Shown one piece after another: positions 13,034 through 20,844 of a stretch of 32,203 nucleotides of DNA. The stretch is from a bacterium (lineage in GTDB: Bacteria; Patescibacteriota; Minisyncoccia; UBA6257; 02-FULL-45-10c), in the NCBI GenBank assembly GCA_030700025.1, contig JAUYKI010000009.1:1-32203 (forward strand), written 5' to 3'. Below the pieces are notes generated by a model. That model saw nothing but the letters and a program-made list of their open reading frames with translations, ran no database searches and was not told where the DNA came from. How positions within the stretch are numbered: position 1 is the first letter of the stretch; each line of letters starts with the position of its first letter. The translations under genes and the position numbers were made by a program.

Positions 13034-13655
13034 ATTTCCAGAATCCGGGGCCGATGCGGAGAGAATAGTCTAAGAACATTCTTACTGTCGGAGCCAGAAC
13101 CGCGTGCGCCAGAGCCAGGTAATATATACTGCCTCCTTTTAAGAAGAAGCGCGCGGATAACGCGCCTCCTATAAAGGTAACCGCCATCAAAACGGGATTG
13201 GGAAAGTGCAGGGCCGCGAAAAGTAATCCAACTCCCCAGGCGGTTTTGGCAGAACTGCCGGTTAAAGCTTTTAATCGGTTGGCAAAATAGCCATTAGCGC
13301 AAACTTGCTGGAAAAGCGCCCAGGGCAGATAAAATAGGATTTTTTTTCCGTATTTTAGCCAAAAATCGGTTTGCACCAGATTGCCGATTAAATTGGGATT
13401 AACCAAAAGAGCTATTAAATATATCAGCCACCAAAAGGCAATAAAAATCATCAGCATGGAGCCGTTCGTTGCCGGATCAGATTTTTTACCCAGTAATCCC
13501 AGAGTCGCTAGGTTGTTTCCGCGCAAACGCCAGCTGACGAAAACCAGCAGTAATATAGGAATTGCTAAATATTGAAAGTCTCGCCAAATCCAAATTTGGC
13601 CCATGATTAGAAAGAAGACAACCGATAGCTCTAGAGCTATGCCGGATTTATTCAT
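13032..13655 (-). CDS. CPBP-family intramembrane protein with altered active site
   Basis: 207 residues with about six membrane segments. The C-terminal half follows the CPBP (CAAX protease and bacteriocin-processing) layout: motif 1 region LFQQVCANGYFANRL, motif 2 LLFAALHFPNP, motif 3 LALAHAVLAP. The two histidine motifs are kept, but the usual Glu-Glu of motif 1 is Gln-Gln here, so classic Glu-dependent catalysis is doubtful. It may be a non-proteolytic member or a variant class. SD GGAGG precedes the start; the terminator overlaps the stop. It stands alone on the minus strand. Confidence 0.8.
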   Translation of the reverse strand: MNKSGIALELSVVFFLIMGQIWIWRDFQYLAIPILLLVFVSWRLRGNNLATLGLLGKKSDPATNGSMLMIFIAFWWLIYLIALLVNPNLIGNLVQTDFWLKYGKKILFYLPWALFQQVCANGYFANRLKALTGSSAKTAWGVGLLFAALHFPNPVLMAVTFIGGALSARFFLKGGSIYYLALAHAVLAPTVRMFLDYSLRIGPGFWK

Positions 13656-13775
13656 GCGCCCTCCGTTGTTAAGAAACTACTTATAGGGTAAATCTTAGGA
13701 CGGAGTTTGGCAACGCCCCTTGTAAAAATCAGTTTTTAGTTTAAGATATATTTGCTGTTTAAAAATTCAAAAAGA

Positions 13776-13803
13776 CCCCCTACATAACAAGTTATGTAGG
13801 GGG
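13776..13803 (+). promoter_or_regulatory. Palindromic leader hairpin
   Basis: A perfect 13-bp stem CCCCCTACATAAC / GTTATGTAGGGGG with a two-base loop. It ends one base before an AAGGA SD-like site of the 13816 gene, so it may shield or stabilise that leader. The arm resembles the ends of the element at 4931-5064. On the minus strand it is followed by TCTTTTT and could also terminate. Confidence 0.55.
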
Positions 13804-13815
13804 CAAGGACACAAA

Positions 13816-14358
13816 ATGAAACTTCAGGAAGACGGGTTTGTGATGACTATGGCTTATCCGGATTTTTTGTATCGTCCGCATGGCAGAGTTAATCTTTGCC
13901 CGTTGTTCTGGCGGTTTCTGATTATGACGTTTATTGCCCGGCCGGCGTTGATATTGGTGTTTACTCCGATTTTGAACATTATCGGATTTCTGTTTACCGC
14001 AGAATATTATATTCCCAGTTGGAAAGAATGCGATATAGAGCATAAAAAATATAAGCGGTGGTTGGAGGTTCGGGGCATGAGAATTGTGCCAGCGGTGGTG
14101 TTGATGATTGTTGGAATTGCCTGGTTATTGATTGATTTATTAATTCAGGCTGTTTCGGGTATGTCGGCTGGACAATGGATAGTAATCGGACTGGTAGCGC
14201 TGTTTGAGCTGGTGTTGTATTTCGGCTTTTCTGATTTTGACCCCGGTTCCGATAAAGCAAAAAGCCACCCAGTTCGGGAAACGCTGTCTTTAGCTCGCGC
14301 CTTTGTTTCCGCAAAATACCAGAAAGTCTGCCCGGTAGTAGAATTAATTAAAAAGTAA
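13816..14358 (+). CDS. Hypothetical membrane protein
   Basis: 180 residues with about four membrane segments (about 34-60 as one long or two short segments, 90-112 and 121-140). A cytoplasmic-looking polar section ECDIEHKKYKRWLEVRGMR lies between, and a soluble tail of 35 residues follows (FDPGSDKAKSHPVRETLSLARAF). SD AAGGA is seven bases before the ATG; an in-frame alternative is the ATG of MTMAYPDF (13843). It has a terminator of its own. Family not recognised. Confidence 0.65.
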   Translation: MKLQEDGFVMTMAYPDFLYRPHGRVNLCPLFWRFLIMTFIARPALILVFTPILNIIGFLFTAEYYIPSWKECDIEHKKYKRWLEVRGMRIVPAVVLMIVGIAWLLIDLLIQAVSGMSAGQWIVIGLVALFELVLYFGFSDFDPGSDKAKSHPVRETLSLARAFVSAKYQKVCPVVELIKK

Positions 14359-14381
14359 TCCGCTTATGGCGGATTTTTTAT
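14357..14381 (+). terminator. Intrinsic terminator
   Basis: AATCCGC-TTATG-GCGGATT then a T run; it begins within the TAA stop of the preceding gene. Confidence 0.85.
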
Positions 14382-14397
14382 TCACACCCACCCCCTA

Positions 14398-14427
14398 TTG
14401 ACAGTTTTTAATGTTTTCTTATATACT
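14398..14427 (+). promoter_or_regulatory. tuf / ribosomal operon promoter
   Basis: TTGACA (14398-14403), 18-base spacer, TATACT (14422-14427). The leader before the tuf ATG is about 32 bases, AT-rich and without an SD. This is the only strong promoter I see before the 11.5 kb tuf-secY gene run. Confidence 0.75.
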
Positions 14428-14465
14428 CGTTATATTGTCGAAATTAATATTAATCATCTAAAAGT

Positions 14466-15665
14466 ATGGCAGAAAAAGCTAAATTCGAGCGGACAAAACC
14501 GCACGTAAATGTCGGTACAATCGGACACGTTGACCACGGCAAAACTACTTTGACCGCGGCTATTACGCACGTCCTTTTCTTAAAAGGTTGGGCTAAAAAA
14601 GAGGAAGGCATTGATCAAATTGACAACGCCCCTGAAGAAAAAGCCCGTGGTATTACAATTGCTTTGCACCACTCGGAATATGAATCCGAGAAGCGCCACT
14701 ACGCGCACATTGACGCGCCTGGCCACGCCGACTACATCAAAAACATGATTACCGGCGCCGCCCAGATGGATGGCGCGGTATTGGTAGTTTCCGCGGCTGA
14801 CGGCCCGATGCCTCAAACCCGGGAACACATCTTGCTTGCCCGTCAGGTAGGCGTGCCGGCTTTGGTGGTTTTCTTAAACAAAGTGGACATGGTGGATGAC
14901 CCTGAATTAATTGACTTAGTTGAATCCGAAGTCCGGGAACTTTTAAAGAAATACGACTTCCCAGGCGACACCACTCCGATTATCCGCGGTTCCGCCTTAA
15001 AAGCATTAGTTGTTAAATCCGCTGATGACGCCGATGCCAAACCAATTTTGGACTTGATCAAGGCCTTAGACGAATTTATTCCAGAACCAGTCCGCGATAT
15101 CAGCAAGCCCTTCTTGATGCCAGTAGAAGACATCTTTTCTATTGAAGGCCGCGGTACGGTGGTAACCGGCAGAATAGAAAGAGGACTAGTTAAAATTAAC
15201 GAAGAAATTGAAGTTATCGGTTTGAAGCCGACTTTTAAAACTGTTGTTACCGGCATTGAAATGTTCAACAAGCTGTTGGACGAAGGGCAAGCCGGCGATA
15301 ACGTTGGTATTTTGCTCCGCGGTTTAAAAAAAGAAGACGTAGAGCGCGGACAAGTTTTGGCCAAGCCGGGCAGCGTAACTCCGCACACCGAATTTTCCAC
15401 TGAGGTTTACGTGCTTAGCAAGGAGGAAGGCGGACGGCACACCCCATTCTTTGCCGGATACAAACCGCAGTTCTATATCCGCACTACTGATGTTACCGGC
15501 GAGGTAACTTTGCCGGCGGGCGTAGAAATGGTTATGCCTGGCGACACGATTTCCGTCACCGTTAAATTAATTGCTCCTGTGGCCCTTGAAGAAAAACAGC
15601 GCTTTGCTATCCGAGAAGGAGGCAAGACTGTGGGCGCGGGGGTAGTCACCAAGATTCTTAAATAG
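14466..15665 (+). CDS. tuf: Elongation factor Tu
   Basis: 399 residues. GTPase motifs: GHVDHGKT (20-27), RGITIALHH (switch I), DAPGHADY (the usual DCPGH has Ala here), NKVD and the SAL loop. Domains II and III are complete, ending [19 protein letters not shown]. It delivers aminoacyl-tRNA to the ribosome. It opens a gene run directly into rpsJ, with a fresh promoter, because accessory genes have split the str cluster after fusA. Coding is clean with no frameshift. Confidence 0.98.
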   Translation: MAEKAKFERTKPHVNVGTIGHVDHGKTTLTAAITHVLFLKGWAKKEEGIDQIDNAPEEKARGITIALHHSEYESEKRHYAHIDAPGHADYIKNMITGAAQMDGAVLVVSAADGPMPQTREHILLARQVGVPALVVFLNKVDMVDDPELIDLVESEVRELLKKYDFPGDTTPIIRGSALKALVVKSADDADAKPILDLIKALDEFIPEPVRDISKPFLMPVEDIFSIEGRGTVVTGRIERGLVKINEEIEVIGLKPTFKTVVTGIEMFNKLLDEGQAGDNVGILLRGLKKEDVERGQVLAKPGSVTPHTEFSTEVYVLSKEEGGRHTPFFAGYKPQFYIRTTDVTGEVTLPAGVEMVMPGDTISVTVKLIAPVALEEKQRFAIREGGKTVGAGVVTKILK

Positions 15666-15700
15666 AATCTTGTTTGCCCGCCATGAGCGGGGAAATAGCA

Positions 15701-16027
15701 ATGGCAAAACAAGACGTTGAAAAAGAAAAATTGCGGTTAAAGGTTAAGGCCTATGACCATAAGCTGATCGACAGCTCTTGCCGGCAAATTATTGATGCCG
15801 CGAAGCGCCGAGATGCTGATGTTCTGGGACCGATACCTTTACCAACCGAGATTCATCGCTACACGGTTAACCGGTCAACTTTCGTGCATAAGGACTCCCG
15901 AGAACAGTTTGAGCTCCGGGTGCACAAAAGACTGATTGAGATTTTAAATCCGAGCCAAGCGATTGTAGAATCTTTATCTGGTTTAAATTTACCTGCAGGG
16001 GTTGATGTAGAAATCAAAATGGTGTAA
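15701..16027 (+). CDS. rpsJ: 30S ribosomal protein S10
   Basis: 108 residues. Conserved segments: [10 protein letters not shown]-like ([19 protein letters not shown]), [31 protein letters not shown] and the C-terminal [11 protein letters not shown]. The start MAKQD is chosen over an in-frame ATG at 15674, because the upstream residues do not fit the family; GGGGAA lies before it. A small CCCGC-CATGA-GCGGG hairpin (15677-15691) precedes the start. It is 35 bases after tuf and begins the S10 cluster. Confidence 0.96.
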   Translation: MAKQDVEKEKLRLKVKAYDHKLIDSSCRQIIDAAKRRDADVLGPIPLPTEIHRYTVNRSTFVHKDSREQFELRVHKRLIEILNPSQAIVESLSGLNLPAGVDVEIKMV

Positions 16028-16044
16028 CATCAACTACCATAAGG

Positions 16045-16098
16045 CCTAAGTCAAAGACAACAAAAATCGTCCTGCTTAGGTGGGACGATTTTTGTTGT
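16045..16098 (+). promoter_or_regulatory. Strong hairpin between rpsJ and rplC
   Basis: A 16-bp stem ACAACAAAAATCGTCC / GGACGATTTTTGTTGT (16057-16072 and 16083-16098), 10-base loop. The loop contains CTTAGG, which could instead pair with CCTAAG at 16045-16050. There is no T run after it, so it is not a plain terminator. Two competing folds suggest an attenuator or a ribosomal-protein control site, by analogy only with the S10 leader of E. coli. Confidence 0.5.
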
Positions 16099-16119
16099 AT
16101 TTGAGAAGATATAAAGTAT

Positions 16120-16545
16120 ATGGAAAAAATTTCCGGAATAAAATTGAAAATGACGCAAATTTGGAAAGGCAACGACGTGGTGCCGGTTTCGGTTATAAAA
16201 ATTTCCAAAAAAGAAAATTTAGATTTTTTTAAGGAAGGCGATTTGGTGAAAATTACCGGCGTTACCAAGGGCCACGGTTTTCAAGGCGTAGTTAAGCGGT
16301 ATAGTTTTGCCGGCGGTCCGAAAACCCACGGCCAGAAAAACCGTTACCGAGCTCCCGGTTCCATCGGCGCCACCGCTCCTCAGCGGGTTGTTCCGGGAAT
16401 GCGGATGGCCGGCCGAATGGGCGCGGATAACAAAACCATCCGGAACTTAAAAGTAGTTCAGATTGATATGGAGGCCAGTACGCTATTGGTGCGCGGTTCC
16501 GTTCCGGGAAATAACCGGGGTAAATTGGTTATTCAAAAAGCATAA
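16120..16545 (+). CDS. rplC: 50S ribosomal protein L3, shortened
   Basis: 141 residues against about 209 in E. coli. The N-terminal strand GIKLKMTQIW and the C-terminal two thirds are intact: VTKGHGFQGVVKRYSF, RAPGSIGATAPQRVVPGMRMAGRMG, LLVRGSVPGNNRGKLVI. About 55-60 residues normally between PVSVIK and the VTKG segment are missing, corresponding to much of the globular part. The extension that reaches the peptidyl transferase region is kept. Start ATG is unambiguous, with no better upstream start. rplD follows after two bases. Confidence 0.95.
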   Translation: MEKISGIKLKMTQIWKGNDVVPVSVIKISKKENLDFFKEGDLVKITGVTKGHGFQGVVKRYSFAGGPKTHGQKNRYRAPGSIGATAPQRVVPGMRMAGRMGADNKTIRNLKVVQIDMEASTLLVRGSVPGNNRGKLVIQKA

Positions 16546-16547
16546 AT

Positions 16548-17162
16548 ATGATCAAAGTAAAAGTTTACAATTCAAACGGCGAAGCTTCCGGAGAAATGGA
16601 TTTTCCGAAAGTTTTGGAAACCGCCTGGAATCCGTCTTTGGTGCACCAGGTTGTTAACGCGCTTTTGGCGAATCGGCGCAAGCCCGTTGCTCATACTAAA
16701 GGAAGGGGCGATGTGCGGGGGGGCGGAAAAAAGCCTTGGAAGCAAAAGGGCACCGGCCGGTCTCGGCACGGCTCTATCCGATCGCCATTATGGAAGGGCG
16801 GCGGCGTTACCTTTGGCCCAAGCAATGAAAAGATTTATACCCAAAAGATTAATAAACAGATGGCTAAAAAGGCATTTTTAAGCGTGTTATCTAAAAAGGC
16901 TTCCGAGGGGGAGGTGAAGGTTTTTGAGTCATTTGAATTGGCTAATCACAAAACTAAATCTTTGGCAGCGGTATTAAGAAAAGTTATCAGCCATCACTCG
17001 GCGGCCTTAGTGGCTCCGGCGAAAAATAAAAACTTGGCGATGGCTTCCAGGAACTTAGCCCGCGTTACTTATCTTCCGCTGAATAATTTAAGCGTTCACG
17101 ATCTTTTGAACAACAAAGAAGTATTATTTGAAAGAAGCGTTTTAGAAAATTATGGTAAATAA
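16548..17162 (+). CDS. rplD: 50S ribosomal protein L4
   Basis: 204 residues, near usual length. The exit-tunnel loop is recognisable: KPVAHTKGRGDVRGGGKKPWKQKGTGRSRHGSIRSPLWKGGGVTFGP. The C-terminal globular part ends DLLNNKEVLFERSVLENYGK. In E. coli L4 also represses the S10 operon; whether it does here is unknown, though a strong hairpin lies upstream of rplC. Its last 11 bases overlap rplW. Confidence 0.96.
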   Translation: MIKVKVYNSNGEASGEMDFPKVLETAWNPSLVHQVVNALLANRRKPVAHTKGRGDVRGGGKKPWKQKGTGRSRHGSIRSPLWKGGGVTFGPSNEKIYTQKINKQMAKKAFLSVLSKKASEGEVKVFESFELANHKTKSLAAVLRKVISHHSAALVAPAKNKNLAMASRNLARVTYLPLNNLSVHDLLNNKEVLFERSVLENYGK

Positions 17163-17433
17163 ATTTTTAGTAAAAAATCCGATTATTTCAGAAAAGGCCA
17201 TGTTCTTGGGCAAGGACCGGAAGTATGTTTTTTTGGTTGATCGAAAAGCCACGGTATCGGAAGTTAAAAAAATTATTGAATCTAACTATAACGTAAAAGT
17301 GATAAAAACCAATTCCATAAATGTTCATGGCAAGACCAAACGGCTGGGAGCGATTTCCGGCCAGATGGCGGGCTATAAGAAAATTATCGTCACATTGCAG
17401 GAAGGCCAAAAATTAGATATACTACCGCAATAA
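17152..17433 (+). CDS. rplW: 50S ribosomal protein L23
   Basis: 93 residues. Typical segments: NPIISEKAMFLGKDRKYVFLVDRKATVSEVKKIIESNYNVKV and the loop NSINVHGKTKRLG followed by a basic C-terminus. It sits at the tunnel exit and docks trigger factor and SRP. It overlaps the end of rplD by 11 bases in another frame, so translation is likely coupled. rplB follows after one base. Confidence 0.95.
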   Translation: MVNKFLVKNPIISEKAMFLGKDRKYVFLVDRKATVSEVKKIIESNYNVKVIKTNSINVHGKTKRLGAISGQMAGYKKIIVTLQEGQKLDILPQ

Positions 17434-17434
17434 T

Positions 17435-18259
17435 ATGAAAAGCTACCGGCCAACAACTCCTTCCAGGAGATCAATGACTAACGTAGATTACAGCCCCTTG
17501 TCCAAGGTGGGTCCTTTTAAATCACTAGTGCATCGGCTGCAAGACTCGGCCGGACGCAATAACCAGGGCCGAATCACTCAGCGCCATCAGGGCGGAGGCA
17601 ATGTGAAATTATACCGGATGGTGGATTTCCGCCAGGATAAATTAAATGTTCCGGGACGAGTGGAAACTTTGGAATACGATCCTTGCCGGACGGCTTTTAT
17701 TGCTTTAGTGGTTTACCGAGACGGCGAACGGCGTTATATTCTCGCTCCTAAAGATTTGAAAGTAGGCGATGAAGTTATGTCTGCCGAGAACGCTCCGTTG
17801 AAAGTTGGCAATCGTTTGAGATTAAAAAACATCCCGATCGGCTATTTAGTTCATAATGTAGAATTAATGGCTGGAGCCGGCGGCAAGCTGGCGCGTTCGG
17901 CCGGTTCTTATGTGGAAGTTTTAGGCCAGGAAGGGGAATATGTCAGTTTGAAAATGGGTTCGGGAGAAGTCCGGAAAGTTAAATCAAATAATTTTGCTTC
18001 AGTGGGCCAGATGTCCAATCCGGACCACAATTTAACGGTTATCGGCAAAGCGGGACGTTCCCGCTGGATGGGTATTCGGCCGACTACTCGGGCAAAAGCT
18101 ATGAACCCCTGCGACCACAAATATGGAGGCGGCGAAGGCAGCACTCAGCGGGGAACTCGCCGGCCAAAAGATATTTGGGGCAATATTACCGGCGGCAGAA
18201 AAACCAGGAACAAAAAGAAATGGTCCAGCCGATTAATTGTGCAAAGAAGGCCAGTTTAA
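17435..18259 (+). CDS. rplB: 50S ribosomal protein L2
   Basis: 274 residues, normal length. Conserved: NNQGRITQRHQGGGNVKLYR, VHNVELMAGAGGKLARSAGSYVEVLG and the C-terminal NPCDHKYGGGEGSTQRGTRRPKDIWG. In E. coli the last motif reads DHPHGGGEG. Here the first His (E. coli His229, implicated in peptidyl transfer) is kept, while Pro-His becomes Lys-Tyr. It is part of the 23S core and needed for subunit joining. rpsS follows after 11 bases. Confidence 0.96.
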   Translation: MKSYRPTTPSRRSMTNVDYSPLSKVGPFKSLVHRLQDSAGRNNQGRITQRHQGGGNVKLYRMVDFRQDKLNVPGRVETLEYDPCRTAFIALVVYRDGERRYILAPKDLKVGDEVMSAENAPLKVGNRLRLKNIPIGYLVHNVELMAGAGGKLARSAGSYVEVLGQEGEYVSLKMGSGEVRKVKSNNFASVGQMSNPDHNLTVIGKAGRSRWMGIRPTTRAKAMNPCDHKYGGGEGSTQRGTRRPKDIWGNITGGRKTRNKKKWSSRLIVQRRPV

Positions 18260-18270
18260 AATAAAACACC

Positions 18271-18600
18271 ATGAGCAGAAGTTCTAAAAAAGGTCCTTAC
18301 GTGGATCCAAAATTACTGAAGAAAATTTCCAGATTAAAATCCGGCGATAAGACGGTTATTAAAACTTGGTCGCGGGATTCGGAAATTTCTCCGGAAATGG
18401 TTGGTTTTGTTTTTGGCGTCCACAACGGGAAAGATTTTATAGAAGTAAGAGTCCGGGAAGAAATGGTAGGCCATCATTTGGGCGAATTTTCTCAGACCCG
18501 TAAATTTACCAAGCATGGCGGTAAAATGCAGCGCGAATTGGAAGCTTCTACTGCTACGGCCGCCGGCGGAGCTGCCAAGCCGGAAGCGGGCAAGAAATAG
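18271..18600 (+). CDS. rpsS: 30S ribosomal protein S19
   Basis: 109 residues. The core [44 protein letters not shown] and [19 protein letters not shown] is standard (about 92 residues in E. coli). An Ala-rich tail ([19 protein letters not shown]) extends it by about 17 residues. It sits in the 30S head with S13. The TAG stop is directly followed by a 49-bp repeat shared with the rpsH-rplF junction. Confidence 0.95.
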   Translation: MSRSSKKGPYVDPKLLKKISRLKSGDKTVIKTWSRDSEISPEMVGFVFGVHNGKDFIEVRVREEMVGHHLGEFSQTRKFTKHGGKMQRELEASTATAAGGAAKPEAGKK

Positions 18601-18649
18601 TTCGACCCATTCGACTTCGCTCAGGACAAGCAAGCTCACTATAAATAAA
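18598..18649 (+). repeat. TAGTTCGACCC repeat, copy 1 (rpsS-rplV)
   Basis: 52 bases from the TAG stop of rpsS are identical to 22713-22764 after rpsH. The unit contains ATTCGACTTCGCTCAGGAC, a motif of widespread REP-type repeats, and ends with TATAAATAAA. rplV starts 13 bases later. Confidence 0.8.
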
Positions 18650-18661
18650 ATTTAAATAAAT

Positions 18662-19165
18662 ATGATAACGGAAAAAGTAAAATTGAATCATTTGCATATT
18701 GCGCCGCGGAAAGTGCGGTTAATTGCTAATGCCATCAGGGGACTTTCGGTTAACGAAGCTGAAGCCCAGCTTTTGCTTAGGCCGCATCGCCCAAGCTTGC
18801 CGTTATTGAAATTATTGCGGTCCGCGGTAGCCAATGCTAAGAATAATCAGCGCGTAGACTCTGAAAAATTAGTAGTCGGCAGTATTTGGGTGGATCAAGG
18901 CCCGGTGTTTAAGCGTTTTATACCGCGAGCAATGGGCCGGGCAACTCCAATTCAGAAAAAAACCAGCCACGTGACTTTGATTTTGAAAGAAGTAGCAGTG
19001 AAAGCGACTCCGCGGTTTACTATCGCAGTTCAAAAAACCGAAACGGTTAAAAAAGAGAAGAGAGCCAAAAAAACTTCGGCGCCAAAAGCGGAAGCTCACA
19101 AAGAAGTTAAGCCAAAAGAAAAAGCCGGTTTCTTCAGAAAAATGTTTAATAGGAAATCGGTGTAG
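18662..19165 (+). CDS. rplV: 50S ribosomal protein L22 with basic tail
   Basis: 167 residues against about 110 in E. coli. The core includes HIAPRKVRLIANAIRGLSVNEA, LLKLLRSAVANAKNN and the tunnel loop VGSIWVDQGPVFKRFIPRAMGRATPIQKKTSHVTLIL. A Lys/Ala/Glu-rich extension of roughly 50 residues follows (KKEKRAKKTSAPKAEAHKEV) and ends FRKMFNRKSV. The tail is probably disordered and RNA-contacting. It starts 61 bases after rpsS, across a repeat unit, with no SD. Confidence 0.95.
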   Translation: MITEKVKLNHLHIAPRKVRLIANAIRGLSVNEAEAQLLLRPHRPSLPLLKLLRSAVANAKNNQRVDSEKLVVGSIWVDQGPVFKRFIPRAMGRATPIQKKTSHVTLILKEVAVKATPRFTIAVQKTETVKKEKRAKKTSAPKAEAHKEVKPKEKAGFFRKMFNRKSV

Positions 19166-19187
19166 AGAATATTTAAATATTGTTATT

Positions 19188-19847
19188 ATGGGTAATAAAA
19201 TTCGGCCAGATTCATATAGGTTAGGCATTAATAAGGGATGGAAGCTCCGGCTTTTTGCTAAGAAAAATTTCCGGAACGAGTTAGAAGAAAGCGAAGTAAT
19301 TCGGAAAATCGTCCGAGAGCGGATTAGCGCCGCCGGAATTGATCGGATTGAAATTGAAAAGAGCAATACTAATTACCGCGTTTTAGTCAGAGTTTCTAAG
19401 CCGGGATTGGTAATCGGCCGCGGCGGAAAAGGCATTGAAGAGCTTTCTAAGGCCATTGAAAAAGGCTTGGCAAAGATTTTGCGGGACAGAAAATCAACCG
19501 GCAAGTTTGCGATCAATATCAATGTAGAAGAGTTAAAAAGAAGCGAGGTCTCGGCTTCAGTTTTGGCTCAAAGCTTTGCCACGGATTTAGAAAAGCGCAT
19601 GCCTTATCGGAGGCTTATGAAAAAATATTTGGAAGGGGTTATGCAGAATCGGGATATAAAAGGAGCTAAAATTCGTTTGTCTGGCGTGGTAGACGGCCCA
19701 AGCTCTATTGCCCGGAAAGAATGGCTGAGCAGGGGAAGTTTGCCATTGCATACTTTGAGAGCAGACATTGATTATGGAGAGGCCACGGCCTTTACGGTTG
19801 GCGGAACGGTCGGCATTAAAGTTTGGATCTATAAAGGAGAAATTTAA
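19188..19847 (+). CDS. rpsC: 30S ribosomal protein S3
   Basis: 219 residues. Start [28 protein letters not shown] is the standard N-terminus; the KH domain contains [17 protein letters not shown]; the C-terminal domain has [21 protein letters not shown] and [13 protein letters not shown]. It forms part of the mRNA entry site. It is followed by rplP after 16 bases, consistent with a single transcript. Confidence 0.97.
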   Translation: MGNKIRPDSYRLGINKGWKLRLFAKKNFRNELEESEVIRKIVRERISAAGIDRIEIEKSNTNYRVLVRVSKPGLVIGRGGKGIEELSKAIEKGLAKILRDRKSTGKFAININVEELKRSEVSASVLAQSFATDLEKRMPYRRLMKKYLEGVMQNRDIKGAKIRLSGVVDGPSSIARKEWLSRGSLPLHTLRADIDYGEATAFTVGGTVGIKVWIYKGEI

Positions 19848-19863
19848 ATTTTTACTAATATAT

Positions 19864-20277
19864 ATGTTAATGCCAAAAAAAGTAAAACATAGAAAGTGGC
19901 AAAGGGGCCGCGGCTTGGGCCGGAAAATAGAAACTCGGGGCGCTACTTTAGCCTACGGAAGTTTTGGATTAAAGGCGGAAACCGGCGCTTGGATAAATGG
20001 CCGGCAAATTGAAGCCGCGCGGAGAGCGATCAGTAATTTTATTAAACGGGAAGGCAAGGTTTGGATTCGGATTTTTCCGGATAAGCCGATAACTAAGAAA
20101 CCGCCGGAAGTTACCATGGGCGGCGGCAAGGGAGATGTGGAGTATTATGTTTGTCCGGTTAGGCCGGGACGGATTTTGTTTGAAATGGACGGCGTTTCCC
20201 GCGAAGTAGCGGCTGAAGCTTTAAAATTAGCGGGGCACAAGCTGCCGGTCCGGACTCGGGTAGTTATAAAGGAATGA
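19864..20277 (+). CDS. rplP: 50S ribosomal protein L16
   Basis: 137 residues. [19 protein letters not shown] matches the family start MLxPKR, so the ATG at 19864 is chosen over an upstream start within rpsC and over the ATG at 19870. [23 protein letters not shown] and [28 protein letters not shown] are conserved. The gene ends GGAATGA: this ATGA would have overlapped the rpmC start before the TCCCGTTAGAG element split the two genes. Confidence 0.96.
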   Translation: MLMPKKVKHRKWQRGRGLGRKIETRGATLAYGSFGLKAETGAWINGRQIEAARRAISNFIKREGKVWIRIFPDKPITKKPPEVTMGGGKGDVEYYVCPVRPGRILFEMDGVSREVAAEALKLAGHKLPVRTRVVIKE

Positions 20278-20279
20278 AA

Positions 20280-20399
20280 TCCCGTTAGAGGCAACTAAAC
20301 AAAATAAATTATGTTAATCAAAATTCAAAATATAAATATGTCGATTGTAATTAAAACGGCCGAGCTACGGTCGCCTTTGGCGACCTGCCTCTAACGGGA
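20280..20399 (+). repeat. TCCCGTTAGAG element, copy 2 (rplP-rpmC)
   Basis: 120 bases with perfect 14-bp ends TCCCGTTAGAGGCA (20280-20293) and TGCCTCTAACGGGA (20386-20399). It differs from copy 3 at one base. ATGAAA occurs on both flanks (20274-20279 and 20399-20404), as for a target duplication. Closing the gap restores an ATGA stop-start overlap of rplP and rpmC. It contains hairpin GGTCGCC-TTT-GGCGACC and a mini-ORF. Confidence 0.88.
20311..20394 (+). CDS. Mini-ORF in repeat element, copy 2
   Basis: 27 codons plus TAA, MLIKIQNINMSIVIK...SPLATCL. It ends within the right inverted repeat, four bases before the rpmC ATG (TAA-CGGG-ATG). The same frame is intact in the copies at 8348 and 21259. 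It has no SD and an AT-rich front. I infer a translated spacer that keeps ribosomes moving from rplP to rpmC; a meaningless open frame remains possible. Confidence 0.42.
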   Translation: MLIKIQNINMSIVIKTAELRSPLATCL

Positions 20400-20596
20400 T
20401 GAAAAAGAAAGATTTAGAAAAATTAAAAAATAAGCCAGGCGTGGAATTAAAGGAAGATTTAAAAAATCATAAAGAAAAGTTATGGAAATTAAAGGTGGAT
20501 TTGGGAGCCGGAAAAGTAAAAAATGTCCGGGAAATACGGGATATCAAGCGAACCGCCGCGGTTATTAGCACAATTTTAAACCAACATGGAAAATAA
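20399..20596 (+). CDS. rpmC: 50S ribosomal protein L29
   Basis: 65 residues, normal length. A basic two-helix hairpin: [38 protein letters not shown], then [21 protein letters not shown], which matches the usual VREIRRDIARIKTV motif. It sits near the tunnel exit with L23. The start codon is made at the junction with a repeat element. rpsQ starts one base after its stop (or overlaps it by 11 bases if the earlier ATG is used). Confidence 0.94.
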   Translation: MKKKDLEKLKNKPGVELKEDLKNHKEKLWKLKVDLGAGKVKNVREIRDIKRTAAVISTILNQHGK

Positions 20597-20597
20597 T

Positions 20598-20840
20598 ATG
20601 GATGTAAAAAAACACCGGAAACTGGAAGGCGTAGTGGTTTCCGATAAAATGCAAAAAACTGTTGTAGTAGCCGTGGAGCGGTTAAAAATGCACTCCAAGT
20701 ATCTGAAGTACTTCAAGAGGACTGCCAGATTTAAGGCCCATGATGAAAATGGCGAATACCACACCGGCGATAAAGTCGTAATTGAAGAAACTCGCCCGCT
20801 ATCCAAAGATAAGCGATGGCGAGTGGTAAGTAAGATTTAA
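20598..20840 (+). CDS. rpsQ: 30S ribosomal protein S17
   Basis: 80 residues from [29 protein letters not shown], which has the same distance to the conserved GxVVSDKMxKT motif as E. coli S17. An in-frame ATG at 20586 would add four residues and overlap rpmC; both are possible. [41 protein letters not shown] is conserved. It binds 16S rRNA early in 30S assembly. Confidence 0.93.
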   Translation: MDVKKHRKLEGVVVSDKMQKTVVVAVERLKMHSKYLKYFKRTARFKAHDENGEYHTGDKVVIEETRPLSKDKRWRVVSKI

Positions 20841-20844
20841 TTTT

